Source: Oscillospiraceae bacterium
Lineage (GTDB): Bacteria; Bacillota; Clostridia; Oscillospirales; CAG-272
Length of the DNA stretch: 64,000 nucleotides
Assembly (NCBI GenBank): GCA_015063535.1
Contig: SVTY01000003.1
Coordinates: forward strand, 1 to 64,000
Reading direction: 5' to 3'
Shown here: positions 41,286 through 50,428 of the stretch, in pieces
Layout: each line of letters starts with the position of its first letter
Position numbering within the stretch: the stretch's first letter is position 1
Notes under the pieces: generated by a model
What the model saw: only the letters and a program-made list of their open reading frames with translations
Told to the model about the DNA's origin: nothing
Database searches by the model: none
Made by a program: the position numbers and the translations under genes

Positions 41286-41777
41286 ATGGGACGACTTTAT
41301 ATTGACCGTTATACGGGAACCATCGAACGAACCGATCTGTATCTGGTTCGGCTGACCATGAAGGACGGCAGAGTATTTGAAAACTTGGAGCCAAGGATGC
41401 TGTTTCCCTTTACCAACCATACCATGTTTATTACCTTGCTGGATCAACAAGAAAAGGAGCTGGGCTTTGTGCGGGACTTGGAGGAGATCGACGATGCCTC
41501 AAGACAGGCACTGGAGGAATGCTTCCGAGAGTATTATATGATCCCCAAGATTCGGCGGCTGATCTCCTGTGAGGACAAGTTCGGGTCGCTGAAATGGACT
41601 GTGGAGACCGATCGTGGCAGAGTGAGCTTTACCATTCGCAACCGACATAGCGACATCAAGCACCTGCACGGTACCAATCGGGTGGTCGTTCGGGATTCCA
41701 ACGACAATCGGTACGAGATCCCCGACCACACCGCTATGGATTCGCACAGCGCAAAGATCCTGTTTTCGTATCTATAA
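41286..41777 (+). CDS. DUF1854 protein, partner of the ABC exporter
   Basis: A 163-residue soluble protein of the DUF1854 family. Landmarks are GRVFENLEPRMLFPFT, EKELGFVRDLEEIDD, REYYMIPKI and the late VSFTIRNRHSDIK and HGTNRVVVRDSNDNRY. It probably sits with the exporter on the cytosolic side. No enzymatic motif is visible. Start ATG follows AAGGAGG, so translation is efficient. Confidence 0.85.
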   Translation: MGRLYIDRYTGTIERTDLYLVRLTMKDGRVFENLEPRMLFPFTNHTMFITLLDQQEKELGFVRDLEEIDDASRQALEECFREYYMIPKIRRLISCEDKFGSLKWTVETDRGRVSFTIRNRHSDIKHLHGTNRVVVRDSNDNRYEIPDHTAMDSHSAKILFSYL

Positions 41778-41779
41778 TC

Positions 41780-41809
41780 AATCGGGACTGCCGAACGGCA
41801 GTCCCGATT
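41780..41809. terminator. bidirectional terminator
   Basis: AATCGGGACTGCCG and CGGCAGTCCCGATT around AA, between the convergent DUF1854 and radical SAM genes. Confidence 0.8.
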
Positions 41810-41812
41810 CTG

Positions 41813-42694
41813 TTATGTGTCAAAGAGTGGAGTGTATTCGGCACTTGCCGAGGAGCGCTGTTGGAAAAAGCCGTCAAAGCCGAGAGAGACGGCACAGTCC
41901 GCAACCGAGCGGTACTCGAAGGAGGTCAGACGGCGGTGCAGGGCGGGATAGGGACAGTCCTTGGCAAATTCGGGCGTGTATTGGCTCATCAGGCTCAGCA
42001 GGATATCCTTGGGATCGAACAGAGAAGACAGGAGCCGAAGCACGTCCATGCTGTCCTGCCGACTGCCCGGAAGCACTAAGTGCCGAACCATCAGCCCCCT
42101 TTTCAAAAGACCGTTCTCGTCCTGTTGGTAGCGTCCCACCTGTCGGAACATTTCGGTGAGTGCCTGCGGTGCGACCTGCGGATAATCGGGTGCGGCGGAA
42201 TAGCACTCGGCAAGGGCAGGGGAGGCGTACTTGAGATCGGGCAGATAAATGTCCACCAATCCCTCCAAACGCCGCAGGGTCTCTACCCGTTCATAGCCCG
42301 AGCTGTTCCAGACCACGGGAACCGTCAGCTTTGCTTTGATCTGCTCCAATACCGAGGCGACCGTGTCGGAAAAGTGGGTGGGCGTGACCAGATTGATATT
42401 GTGGGCGCCCAGCTCCTGTAATGCCAGCATTCGGTGGGCAAGCTCCTGCTTTGTGACCGCCTTTCCCGTGCGTGATCCTTGGCTGATCATTTTGTTTTGG
42501 CAGAATACGCAACCGAGAGAGCAGCCACCGAAAAAGACCGTGCCCGAGCCGTTGGTACCGCTGATGGGCGGCTCCTCAAAGGGGTGAAGTGCCGTGCGGG
42601 CAATACGAAGTGTCCCGTCCTGACCGCAAAACCCCGTCTCTCCCTCCGAGCGGATGGCTCCGCACAGACGGGGACATAGAGTACAACCCTTCAT
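41813..42694 (-). CDS. PflA/PflX-like radical SAM protein
   Basis: A 293-residue radical SAM protein with the cluster motif CSLGCVFC. It has an N-terminal cysteine segment, CTLCPRLCG with GFCG, that could bind metal. It resembles the PflX/AmmeMemoRadiSam-type activase-like proteins, which are often annotated as pyruvate formate-lyase activating enzymes without proof. No glycyl radical enzyme or MEMO/AMMECR1 gene is adjacent, and the sequence lacks the HDGPG start of true activases. Function unknown. Confidence 0.85.
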   Translation of the reverse strand: MKGCTLCPRLCGAIRSEGETGFCGQDGTLRIARTALHPFEEPPISGTNGSGTVFFGGCSLGCVFCQNKMISQGSRTGKAVTKQELAHRMLALQELGAHNINLVTPTHFSDTVASVLEQIKAKLTVPVVWNSSGYERVETLRRLEGLVDIYLPDLKYASPALAECYSAAPDYPQVAPQALTEMFRQVGRYQQDENGLLKRGLMVRHLVLPGSRQDSMDVLRLLSSLFDPKDILLSLMSQYTPEFAKDCPYPALHRRLTSFEYRSVADCAVSLGFDGFFQQRSSASAEYTPLFDT

Positions 42695-42724
42695 TTACTC
42701 ACCTCCCGACCGTATGATGCTATC

Positions 42725-42753
42725 ATTTTATCATAGGTTTTGAAAAAAATCAA
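42725..42753 (-). promoter_or_regulatory. promoter of the PflA-like gene
   Basis: Minus-strand TTGATT (42753-42748), 17-base spacer ending TGA, TAAAAT (42730-42725). Confidence 0.65.
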
Positions 42754-42845
42754 GAATATTTACAAAAAATCCATAATCCTTCGATATCTGTAACATATTT
42801 TTCGTATATCATGATAGCAGTAAAAGAAAAGCGAGGAATTTCTTT

Positions 42846-44111
42846 ATGAACGAAGCAAGACCCATACGAACCGCAGAGATCCTCTGCGTGGGAACCGAGC
42901 TGTTGCTCGGAGATATCGTGAATACCAATGCCGCCTATCTGTCCGCAAGGCTGGCGGAGCTGGGGATCCATGTCTACCGTCATACCGTTGTCGGGGACAA
43001 TCCCGAACGGCTGTCCCGTGCCTTGAAGGCGGCTTTTGAGGAGGCGGATCTGGTCATTACCAGCGGAGGCTTGGGCCCGACCTATGACGATCTGACCAAG
43101 GAGACGGTCGCCGCTTATTTCGGCTTGCCGCTGGAGCTGCATGAGGCATCGTTGGATGCCATTCGAAGCTATTTTACCCGTACAGGCAGAGTGATGACCA
43201 AAAACAACGAAAAACAGGCAATGATGCCGAGAGGTGCCCATGTGTTCCCCAATCATTACGGAACGGCGCCCTCTCTTGCCATTGCCAATGAGGAGGGAAC
43301 CAAAACGGCGATCATGCTGCCCGGCCCTCCCGGGGAGCTTTGCCCGATCTTTGAGGAGGAGATTCTGCCCTATCTGAAAAGCCGTCGGACATCGGTGCTG
43401 GTCAGTAAAAATATTCACATCTTCGGTATGGGGGAATCGGCGGTCGAGGAGCGGCTCAAGGAGCTGATGACCAAGGCAACGAACCCGACCGTTGCGCCGT
43501 ACTGCAAGGAGGGCGAGGTTCGCTTGCGTGTGACGGCAGAGGGAGACAGCGAAGCCGAGGCATCCGCTATGTGCGATGACATGATCGCACAGATCTGCCG
43601 CACCGAGGTAGGGCAATATGTGTACGGAATGGATGTGGGAACCTTGGAGCAGGCGGTCATCCTGTTCTTGCGCAGCAGGGGCTTGACCCTTGCCTGCGCC
43701 GAATCCTGTACGGGTGGCTTGATCGCCAAGCGGATCACCGATATTGCGGGGTGCTCCGATGTCTTTTTGGGAGGATGTGTCACCTACGCCAACGAGGCGA
43801 AGATACGCCTGTTGGGGGTTCGGGAGGAGACCTTAGCGAGGCACGGTGCTGTCTCGGAGCAAACGGCACGGGAGATGGCAAGAGGTGTGCGAGAGCGGCT
43901 GGGGGCTGATATCGGTGTCTCGGCGACGGGCATTGCCGGTCCGGGCGGCGGAAGCAAGGAAAAACCGGTGGGAACGGTTTATGTCGGCATCAGCACAAAG
44001 GACGGCGAGCAGGTGCGAAGGCTTTCTTTGTCCTCCATGCGGAGCAGAGACTATATCCGCATCGTTAGTGCGGGAAATGCCTATGATATGATCCTGCACT
44101 GTGACAAATAA
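42846..44111 (+). CDS. cinA: CinA-like nicotinamide-nucleotide amidase
   Basis: A 421-residue two-domain protein. The N-terminal MoeA/MogA-like domain has ILCVGTELLLGDIVNTNA and TSGGLGPTYDDLTKE. The C-terminal NMN-deamidase domain has CAESCTGGLIAKRIT and VSATGIAGPGGG. It cleaves nicotinamide mononucleotide and related pyridine nucleotides in NAD salvage, and it is historically linked to competence. Length is typical. ATG follows GCGAGGAATT. Confidence 0.95.
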   Translation: MNEARPIRTAEILCVGTELLLGDIVNTNAAYLSARLAELGIHVYRHTVVGDNPERLSRALKAAFEEADLVITSGGLGPTYDDLTKETVAAYFGLPLELHEASLDAIRSYFTRTGRVMTKNNEKQAMMPRGAHVFPNHYGTAPSLAIANEEGTKTAIMLPGPPGELCPIFEEEILPYLKSRRTSVLVSKNIHIFGMGESAVEERLKELMTKATNPTVAPYCKEGEVRLRVTAEGDSEAEASAMCDDMIAQICRTEVGQYVYGMDVGTLEQAVILFLRSRGLTLACAESCTGGLIAKRITDIAGCSDVFLGGCVTYANEAKIRLLGVREETLARHGAVSEQTAREMARGVRERLGADIGVSATGIAGPGGGSKEKPVGTVYVGISTKDGEQVRRLSLSSMRSRDYIRIVSAGNAYDMILHCDK

Positions 44112-44146
44112 GGAAAAGGTGGCATTGCCACCTTTTCCTTATTTGT
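44105..44146. terminator. bidirectional terminator
   Basis: CAAATAAGGAAAAGGTGGCA and TGCCACCTTTTCCTTATTTG pair perfectly around a 2-base centre. The stem overlaps the cinA stop region and the end of the convergent small-protein gene. Confidence 0.85.
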
Positions 44147-44579
44147 CCTTTTTCTTGGGGATCAGCACGATGATGAGAACCACCACCAGAACAATGACGA
44201 CCAGAGCGATCACCAGACCGATCCAGCCGTTTCCGTCCGACTCCGCCTCAGCGGTGTCGGTGTTTCGATCGGTGGTTTCTGCCGCAGCGGTCTCACTGTT
44301 TTGGTTGCCGATAATACCGTCGCTGTCACTGACCTCTCCGTTATTTTCATCCATCATGTCGGTGACGGCATCGCTCATGGCGCCGCCCACATCGCTGACG
44401 GCATCTCCCACATCACTCACCGCATCCCGTGCAGCATTGCCCGTTTTATCCATAAAGGATTCTGCGTGGGCGGATACCGCCAAGGAGGAGGCAAGAAGGG
44501 TCAGCAGCAGGGCGAATACCAGCACCCAAACCGACAGTCTGCGAGAGGTTCTTTTTTTGATCGTATTCAACGTACACAT
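44139..44579 (-). CDS. small secreted or membrane-anchored protein with short acidic repeats
   Basis: A 146-residue protein of unknown function. A signal-like helix (WVLVFALLLTLLASSLAVSAHA) is followed by an alanine/aspartate-rich stretch with 7-residue periodicity (DAVSDVGDAVSDVGGAMSDAV), a low-complexity Asn/Glu/Thr linker, and a second membrane helix near the end (WIGLVIALVVIVLVVVLI) followed by PKKKDK. That is an anchored layout without an LPxTG motif. I chose the ATG at 44579 because it keeps the signal region compact; an upstream ATG adds 28 basic residues. It is upstream of no partner on its strand, but lies next to the large MacB-like gene. Confidence 0.7.
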   Translation of the reverse strand: MCTLNTIKKRTSRRLSVWVLVFALLLTLLASSLAVSAHAESFMDKTGNAARDAVSDVGDAVSDVGGAMSDAVTDMMDENNGEVSDSDGIIGNQNSETAAAETTDRNTDTAEAESDGNGWIGLVIALVVIVLVVVLIIVLIPKKKDK

Positions 44580-44713
44580 AGTTGGAACATCCTTTCTTCT
44601 TGTTGCTTGTGTGTTTGATCGTTTGATATGGTAAAACCTTGTCTTGCACTTAGTTTGTCCCAACTGCGGCTGTTTAGTATGGCAATTTTTTCAAGCTGCT
44701 TTTGAAAAACAAG

Positions 44714-44740
44714 AAGCCGACTGCCATAGGGCAGTCGGCT
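44714..44740 (-). terminator. terminator of the MacB-like gene
   Basis: AGCCGACTGCC and GGCAGTCGGCT around ATAG, 12 bases after the stop; the minus strand continues into TCTTGTTTTTC. Confidence 0.8.
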
Positions 44741-44752
44741 TGCTGTTTGTGA

Positions 44753-47700
44753 TTAGCGATCCTTAATGGCGTCGATGGGCTTGCGCTTGGCAATGCTGTA
44801 AACAGGCAGGAAGCTTGCCAGGAGTGCGACCGCCACACTGACTAACAGCATCAGAGCGATCTGACGTACGCCAAAGGTCAACAGAGTGACGTTGATACCC
44901 ATAGAACGCATATATCCGTTGGCAAACAGTACGGCGGCAATGGCAGTGCCCATTGCCAGAACAAAGTTGATCAGCGCAATGATCAAGGATTCGCTGAAGA
45001 AGATCTTAAAGACGTCGGAGGAACGGGCGCCTACCGCACGCAGCACACCGATCTCTCGCTTCTTATAAGAGATAGAAGTAGAGATAAAGTTCATCAGCAA
45101 GAGAGCGGAGAACACGGCGAAGCCGATTCCCACATACAGGAACACCTTGGCACCGACCTCAATGAAATCATTGAAGTTGTTGAGTGTGTTCATGACGGCA
45201 TTGTTGAGAGAGAATTGCAGATCCGATTCCTCATCGTAGCTCATTTCCACCAAGGTTTGGATGAGAGAAGCATCGGTCGGCATGGGAGCCAGCACGAACG
45301 ACCATTTTCCGTCCTTGTGCTCGGCAATCACCTCTTGATATTTTACGTTTTCGCTCCATTCCGCATCATACCATGCACGGTAGTCGGCAAGAACGGTGTC
45401 GCTGATGATAAATTCGTTATACCCACCGTCGTAGGTGAAGTATCCCACGATCTCAAAATCATAGTCCTTGACCGAACGGTTGCCGTTCGATTCATAATCG
45501 TGCTCTTTCAGCGAGAACGTAAATGCTTCGGTCAGATTCGCAAGGTCGGTATCGGACAGATTCAGAACCAGCTTTTTTGCCATTTCCTCAATCTGTTCTC
45601 CCGTGTACTTGCCGTAAGGATTTTGGTACCGACCGCCATTTTCACGGGAGAGGTACTCTGCATAAGCGGTTATGACAATGTTTTGCTTGGAGCTTTCCTC
45701 TTTTGTGTCGTGCCATTGCGTGGCATAAGAGGAATCCTCGGAAAGCACCACCGTGTCAAGGAACTCTTGACTGAGCGGCGCATTTTCGGTTACATAACGG
45801 TACGCCAATATGTTTTTCAAAAACCGCTCATATTCCGAGTAGTCGATCGAATAAGAGGAGTTTTCCTCGGTCAGCTGTTCGAGCTGATAATAATCTGCAA
45901 AGGAAGAGCTTTGCATCGCAAAGGTCAACGCCGCTTCGTTTTCGGTGAAGTAGCCGTCCAGCCGATCCATACCGATCAAAGAACGCAAATAGTTGATGCC
46001 AAGCTCTCTGGCTTGTTCTTCTACCATGTATTTGGGGTCCATGGAAACATCCTTCAGATCGTAGAAGGGATTGCCGTCACCGGCTTCCCAGCTTTCCCAA
46101 CGTGCAGTTACCTCATCTGCTACCGCTGTGTCATCGACCCTTGATGGATCATAGAGTTCCCCGGGATAATATCTCTCAAAGAGCATACGGCGAGTAGCAT
46201 CCAAAACATCATCCTCTTTTTCATGGCGGTAGTCTTTTCGGGCAATTTCGAGCAGGCGTGCGCCGTAGCTCATATCACTGCTTGTGGAAGCCCACATCCC
46301 GTCACCGTATTTGGCATCGACCATGGCACCAAACGAGGCACTGTCCACTTGGATCTGTGCCGAGGAGGGCATCAGTTGATCGAACAATTGCTTGGGGATC
46401 ACCAGCTCGTTCGCACCCAGTGCCGTGCGGGCAGCGCCGTTGAGCCATGTCACATTTACCAAGGACAATACTTCACTGCCTGCCACATCGGTGTAAGAAT
46501 GTCCCGATTGAGACTCTATTTCACCGGGAGCGATCTCAATGGCAATATCCCCTTTTTGTATAGCGATCGCCCGCTTTTCATCCATTGCTTCGGCTTCTTC
46601 TCCGTTAGGCAGATTGGTGTTGATGACAAAGGAAAGGTTCTTGCTCATTACCCCCCGCATCGTCTCGGAAATGGTTTGGGAGAAGGTGGCGTTCGAGAAG
46701 GTCTCCAGATCGGCATCACACAGGAAGCCGAGCATGTGGAAGCCGTAAGCGAGCTCTCCCTCAACCTCATTCAGCAGAACCATGGTTGCCAGAGAAGTCT
46801 CTGCTTCGGGCTGATCGTTGGGAAGCAGAATGGCGTAACGCTCATAGTCAAAGCCGGTATCGACCACACCCACGATCTTGTAGGTCATGCTCTGCATGGC
46901 ATTTCTGCCTTGCAGGGTGATATGCTTGCCGAGAATCGAATTTTTATCGCCCTCGTTCATGTTCAGCTCACCCGCCTTGACCGATTCCTTCTTGGTCGTA
47001 TTTTGGAAGCCGTACTCATTGAATTGCCGATAGGCAAGCTCAGTGATGGCGATCTCTCCTTCAGCTTCGGGCAAGCGTCCCGTTACGGTCAGCCCCATCT
47101 GTGCCGCCGTATCGGACGTAATAGAAACCATACCCGTCAATTTTCCGTTATAAACAGAGTTTTGCGTATAGCCCTCAAAGTGATTTGAGATGCCGAAGCC
47201 TTGATTCCAAGGATCCGATCCGCCGTATACGGGAATAAAATCGATCCCTGTTTTTTCCTTCAGCAGAGCAATGTCGTCATCATTGAGCAGACGATCCTCA
47301 TAGTGGTGATAATCCAGCTCTCCGTCCCGATAGACCTCTCTGCGAACGCCGAGGCTCAGAGCCGCCGCATTCACATGCGAATCCTGAATGGACTTTACCG
47401 CCGCCGAGATCTTGTCATAGGCGCCCAAGGAGTCGGCGAAGCCAAACAGGGCAAAGGCGATAAGAGAGAGGAAAATGGTCATGACCAAGCGGAATTTCTT
47501 ATGCTTCAGACCGCTGCTACCGATCTTGACCGCATTTTTCATAGGTAGTCTGGAGTGAATAAACTTGGTGCTTGCCTTGTCATATTGCTTCAGCTCATAA
47601 TCACCCTCAGAGGTTCCCTCAAAGACCGTTGTGCTTCCGTCGGTACCGATGCCGGCGGCGGAGCGAAGCTCCTCATTGACTCTGCCGTCTCCCGACAGCA

Positions 47701-48511
47701 TCACGTCACCCTCATTGGCGGCGAGATAGTCATTGATCATTTGCAGATCCTTCTCGGTCAGACGGTAACCGCCCTTGATCCGCAGGATGTTGCCGGTGAT
47801 CTGCTGGATACCGTCGCTGAGCTGTGTGCTTTGGTGAGCGTGCTTGGTCACATCGGAAATGATCTGACCGTCGGACAGCTCCACGATCCGATCGGCATAG
47901 CGTTCCGCAAAATCACGGTCATGCGAAACGATCAAAACCAGCTTTTCCCGCGACAGTGCCTTCAGCGCATCGAAGATCTGCTTACCCGTGTTGGAATCCA
48001 GCGCACCCGTCGGCTCATCCGCCATGATGATCTGCGGCTCCTTGACCAAAGCTCTCGCAATGGCTACCCGCTGCTTCTGACCGCCCGACAATTCGTTGGG
48101 CTTTCTTTTGGCGTAGGAGATCAGATCGACCTGCGAAAGAATGTCGTTGATCTTTTCGTCGGTGGCTTTTTTGCCCTGCAATTCGAGAGCAAGACCGATG
48201 TTGGCACCCACGGTGAAGTCGTCCAGTACATTGTATTCCTGAAAGATAAAGCCGATAAAGGTGTTTCGGTAGGCATCAAAGTCCGAGCCTGCAAAATCCT
48301 TGGAGGATTTTCCCTTAATGATAAATTCGCCGCTGTCATAGCTGTCCAAACCGCCCATGATGTTAAGCAGTGTGGACTTACCGCTACCCGATTTTCCGAG
48401 AATGAACACCATTCCCGATTCGGGGAAGGATATGCTGACGTCATTCAACGCCCGCACCTCTTCTCCTGTTTTAGAACGATAGATTTTTGTTAGATTTCGT
48501 ATTTCAAGCAT
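44753..48511 (-). CDS. fused ABC ATPase/FtsX-like permease with giant extracellular domain
   Basis: A 1,252-residue MacB-type protein. The N-terminal ATPase has Walker A GKSGSGKST, signature LSGGQKQR and Walker B IIMADEPTGALD. After a linker of about 100 residues there is one membrane helix (VMTIFLSLIAFALFGFADSL), then about 720 residues expected outside the cell, and three C-terminal helices of the FtsX family (FAVFSALLLMNFISTSI; IALINFVLAMGTAIAAVLF; IALMLLVSVAVALLASFLPV). This is an efflux, mechanotransmission or antimicrobial-peptide resistance architecture. No two-component system is adjacent. The start at 48511 follows GAAGGAGGAATT; upstream in-frame sequence overlaps the promoter. Confidence 0.92.
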   Translation of the reverse strand: MLEIRNLTKIYRSKTGEEVRALNDVSISFPESGMVFILGKSGSGKSTLLNIMGGLDSYDSGEFIIKGKSSKDFAGSDFDAYRNTFIGFIFQEYNVLDDFTVGANIGLALELQGKKATDEKINDILSQVDLISYAKRKPNELSGGQKQRVAIARALVKEPQIIMADEPTGALDSNTGKQIFDALKALSREKLVLIVSHDRDFAERYADRIVELSDGQIISDVTKHAHQSTQLSDGIQQITGNILRIKGGYRLTEKDLQMINDYLAANEGDVMLSGDGRVNEELRSAAGIGTDGSTTVFEGTSEGDYELKQYDKASTKFIHSRLPMKNAVKIGSSGLKHKKFRLVMTIFLSLIAFALFGFADSLGAYDKISAAVKSIQDSHVNAAALSLGVRREVYRDGELDYHHYEDRLLNDDDIALLKEKTGIDFIPVYGGSDPWNQGFGISNHFEGYTQNSVYNGKLTGMVSITSDTAAQMGLTVTGRLPEAEGEIAITELAYRQFNEYGFQNTTKKESVKAGELNMNEGDKNSILGKHITLQGRNAMQSMTYKIVGVVDTGFDYERYAILLPNDQPEAETSLATMVLLNEVEGELAYGFHMLGFLCDADLETFSNATFSQTISETMRGVMSKNLSFVINTNLPNGEEAEAMDEKRAIAIQKGDIAIEIAPGEIESQSGHSYTDVAGSEVLSLVNVTWLNGAARTALGANELVIPKQLFDQLMPSSAQIQVDSASFGAMVDAKYGDGMWASTSSDMSYGARLLEIARKDYRHEKEDDVLDATRRMLFERYYPGELYDPSRVDDTAVADEVTARWESWEAGDGNPFYDLKDVSMDPKYMVEEQARELGINYLRSLIGMDRLDGYFTENEAALTFAMQSSSFADYYQLEQLTEENSSYSIDYSEYERFLKNILAYRYVTENAPLSQEFLDTVVLSEDSSYATQWHDTKEESSKQNIVITAYAEYLSRENGGRYQNPYGKYTGEQIEEMAKKLVLNLSDTDLANLTEAFTFSLKEHDYESNGNRSVKDYDFEIVGYFTYDGGYNEFIISDTVLADYRAWYDAEWSENVKYQEVIAEHKDGKWSFVLAPMPTDASLIQTLVEMSYDEESDLQFSLNNAVMNTLNNFNDFIEVGAKVFLYVGIGFAVFSALLLMNFISTSISYKKREIGVLRAVGARSSDVFKIFFSESLIIALINFVLAMGTAIAAVLFANGYMRSMGINVTLLTFGVRQIALMLLVSVAVALLASFLPVYSIAKRKPIDAIKDR

Positions 48512-48554
48512 ACGCAATTCCTCCTTCCTTGGGGGATAAAATATAGATGATTTT

Positions 48555-48583
48555 ATTATACAGGAAAAAGCCGTTGATTGCAA
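48555..48583 (-). promoter_or_regulatory. promoter of the MacB-like gene
   Basis: Minus-strand TTGCAA (48583-48578), 17-base spacer, TATAAT (48560-48555). Confidence 0.65.
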
Positions 48584-48616
48584 TAGCTTTTTTGAAAAAA
48601 ACAAAAAAATATTTCA

Positions 48617-48645
48617 TTGACAAATTGTTCGGGATATGGTATACT
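48617..48645 (+). promoter_or_regulatory. promoter of the HAD phosphatase gene
   Basis: TTGACA (48617-48622), 17-base spacer ending TGG, TATACT (48640-48645). Confidence 0.78.
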
Positions 48646-48672
48646 GTTCGTAAAGAAAGGGACGGTGAAGGC

Positions 48673-49305
48673 ATGAGCTATCAAACCTATTTGTTCGATC
48701 TGGACGGTACGCTGACCGATCCCGGTCTCGGCATTAAAAACTCCATACGGCATGCGCTGAAGCAATTTGAACTGCCGCCCTTGGACGAGGAAACGCTGGA
48801 TCGCTTTATCGGTCCTCCGCTGTTGGATTCCTTCGAGCGGTATTGCGGTGCGACGAGGGAGGAAGCAAGACGGTTGCTTCGTGCCTATCGGGAGTATTTT
48901 GCCGAGAAGGGGATCTTTGAGAATGTCGTGTATGCGGAGATCCCCGAAACGCTTACCGAGCTTCGGCGGCGTGGGGCAAGGCTGTGCGTTGCCACTTCCA
49001 AGCCCGAGCTGTTTGCCAAGCGCATCTTAGCACATTTTGAATTGGCGCCGCTGTTCGATTTCATCGGCGGAAGCACCATGGACGAAACCCGTACCGAAAA
49101 AACCGAGGTGATCGCCTATGTGCTGGAAAATGTCGGTGCAAAGCGGGCGGATACCGTCATGATCGGCGATCGGATCTACGATATTGCCGGCGGCAAGAAG
49201 AACGGTCTTGCCACAGCGGGTGTGCTGTACGGCTACGGAGACAGGGAAGAGCTTGCAGGGGCAGATCACCTGCTGACCTGTCCCGCAGAGCTGTTGGATA
49301 TTTAA
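48673..49305 (+). CDS. HAD-superfamily phosphatase, phosphoglycolate phosphatase/PpaX-like
   Basis: A 210-residue haloacid-dehalogenase-type hydrolase. Motif I is FDLDGTLTD (nucleophile Asp), motif II VATSKPE, and motif IV MIGDRIYDIAGG. An alpha-helical cap lies between motifs I and II. It may act on phosphoglycolate, pyrophosphate or a sugar phosphate. The ATG at 48673 comes 30 bases after the -10 box, so the longer in-frame start upstream is not used. Confidence 0.9.
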   Translation: MSYQTYLFDLDGTLTDPGLGIKNSIRHALKQFELPPLDEETLDRFIGPPLLDSFERYCGATREEARRLLRAYREYFAEKGIFENVVYAEIPETLTELRRRGARLCVATSKPELFAKRILAHFELAPLFDFIGGSTMDETRTEKTEVIAYVLENVGAKRADTVMIGDRIYDIAGGKKNGLATAGVLYGYGDREELAGADHLLTCPAELLDI

Positions 49306-49332
49306 TTCTATAAAAATAAAAAGGAGTAAGAT

Positions 49333-49899
49333 ATGTCTGCTTTCACGGTTACAAATACAAAACAGCGCTTAAGCATCAAAGCTCAGGTGCTTGCAACGCT
49401 TTGCGCTATCGTGAGTGCTGTGGCTCTGCCGCAGATCATTCATTGGTTGGGACGGGTATCCGGTCTGGGAACCCTGCCGGGCGAAGTCTTTTTACCCATG
49501 CATCTGCCGATCATGCTGGTAGGATTGCTGGCGGGTCCCTATGCCGCCTCTGTTGCCGGACTATTAGGGCCGGCGGTCAGCTTTGCGTTGTCGGGTATGC
49601 CCACGGCGGCAACACTTCCGTTTATGATGATCGAGCTGTGCGCTTACGGTCTGGTGGCAGGACTGTTGCGTATTTGTCGAATGCCTACGACCTTGAAGGT
49701 GCTGATTGTTCAACTGGCAGGTCGAGGAGCTCGGGCTGTCGCAGTTCTGTTGGCGGTCTATGCGTTCTCCAATACCGCCGTGTCGCCGACTTCGATCTAT
49801 ACAAGCATTGTGACCGGCTTGTTCGGAATGATACTTCAGTTGGTTCTGCTCCCTTTGATCTGTCATCGGGTGGAGCATATGATGCAGCATGAGAGATGA
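49333..49899 (+). CDS. ECF transporter S component
   Basis: A 188-residue membrane protein with about six helices and the general S-component pattern of ECF vitamin transporters (VFLPMHLPIMLVGLLAGPY near residues 55-75). The substrate cannot be read. It would borrow a shared EcfAA'T module encoded elsewhere; none is in this window. It overlaps the following DUF1893 gene by 11 bases, suggesting coupled expression. Confidence 0.85.
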   Translation: MSAFTVTNTKQRLSIKAQVLATLCAIVSAVALPQIIHWLGRVSGLGTLPGEVFLPMHLPIMLVGLLAGPYAASVAGLLGPAVSFALSGMPTAATLPFMMIELCAYGLVAGLLRICRMPTTLKVLIVQLAGRGARAVAVLLAVYAFSNTAVSPTSIYTSIVTGLFGMILQLVLLPLICHRVEHMMQHER

Positions 49900-50320
49900 A
49901 TTGCAACAGGCAAAGAGCCTTTTGGAAAAGGAGTCATATACCTGCGTGCTTTGTCGGGACGGACAGGTGATCTGCCATCGAGAGCGGGGCGTGGCACCGC
50001 TGCTTGCGCATGTGCGTGCGGGGGAGAAGATGAACGGCTTTGTGGCGGCTGACCGTGTTGTGGGTCGGGCTGCGGCATTCCTGTATGTCCTTTTGGGCGT
50101 GGAGGAGGTCTATGCCGGGGTGCTCAGCCGCCCCGCACTGGCGGTACTTCGGCGGTATGGGATCGTCGCAGAATACGGCACGCTGACCGATGTCATTCAA
50201 AATCGGGCAGGGGACGGCTTTTGCCCCATGGAGCAAGCAGTGCTGACGGCAAAGGAGCCGCAGGAAGCCCTGTTGGCGATCGAACGGCGACTTGTCGAGC
50301 TGAACCAAAAGAAAAAATAA
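49889..50320 (+). CDS. DUF1893 family protein
   Basis: A 143-residue soluble protein with the DUF1893 pattern (SYTCVLCRDGQVICHRERGV, GFVAADRVVGRAAAFLYVLLGV, GFCPMEQAVL). This family has a cytidine-deaminase-like fold but no proven activity. The start lies inside the end of the ECF S-component gene. It may modify or sense the imported compound. Function unknown. Confidence 0.82.
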   Translation: MRDELQQAKSLLEKESYTCVLCRDGQVICHRERGVAPLLAHVRAGEKMNGFVAADRVVGRAAAFLYVLLGVEEVYAGVLSRPALAVLRRYGIVAEYGTLTDVIQNRAGDGFCPMEQAVLTAKEPQEALLAIERRLVELNQKKK

Positions 50321-50338
50321 AAAATTTTTAAAAACCTA

Positions 50339-50367
50339 TTGCATTTTCCGAAAAAGTGTGATATAAT
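50339..50367 (+). promoter_or_regulatory. promoter of rpmE
   Basis: TTGCAT (50339-50344), 17-base spacer ending TGA, TATAAT (50362-50367). Confidence 0.75.
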
Positions 50368-50428
50368 GTGCTATGTTTGCAAACGATGTCAAAGAACATC
50401 GGAATAAAAGAAACGAGGTATGAACAAA

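Noticed and set aside
41813..42694. Second activase for the BMC glycyl radical enzyme
   Set aside because: It lacks the HDGPG start of genuine glycyl radical activases, lies 27 kb away under its own promoter and resembles PflX-type proteins.
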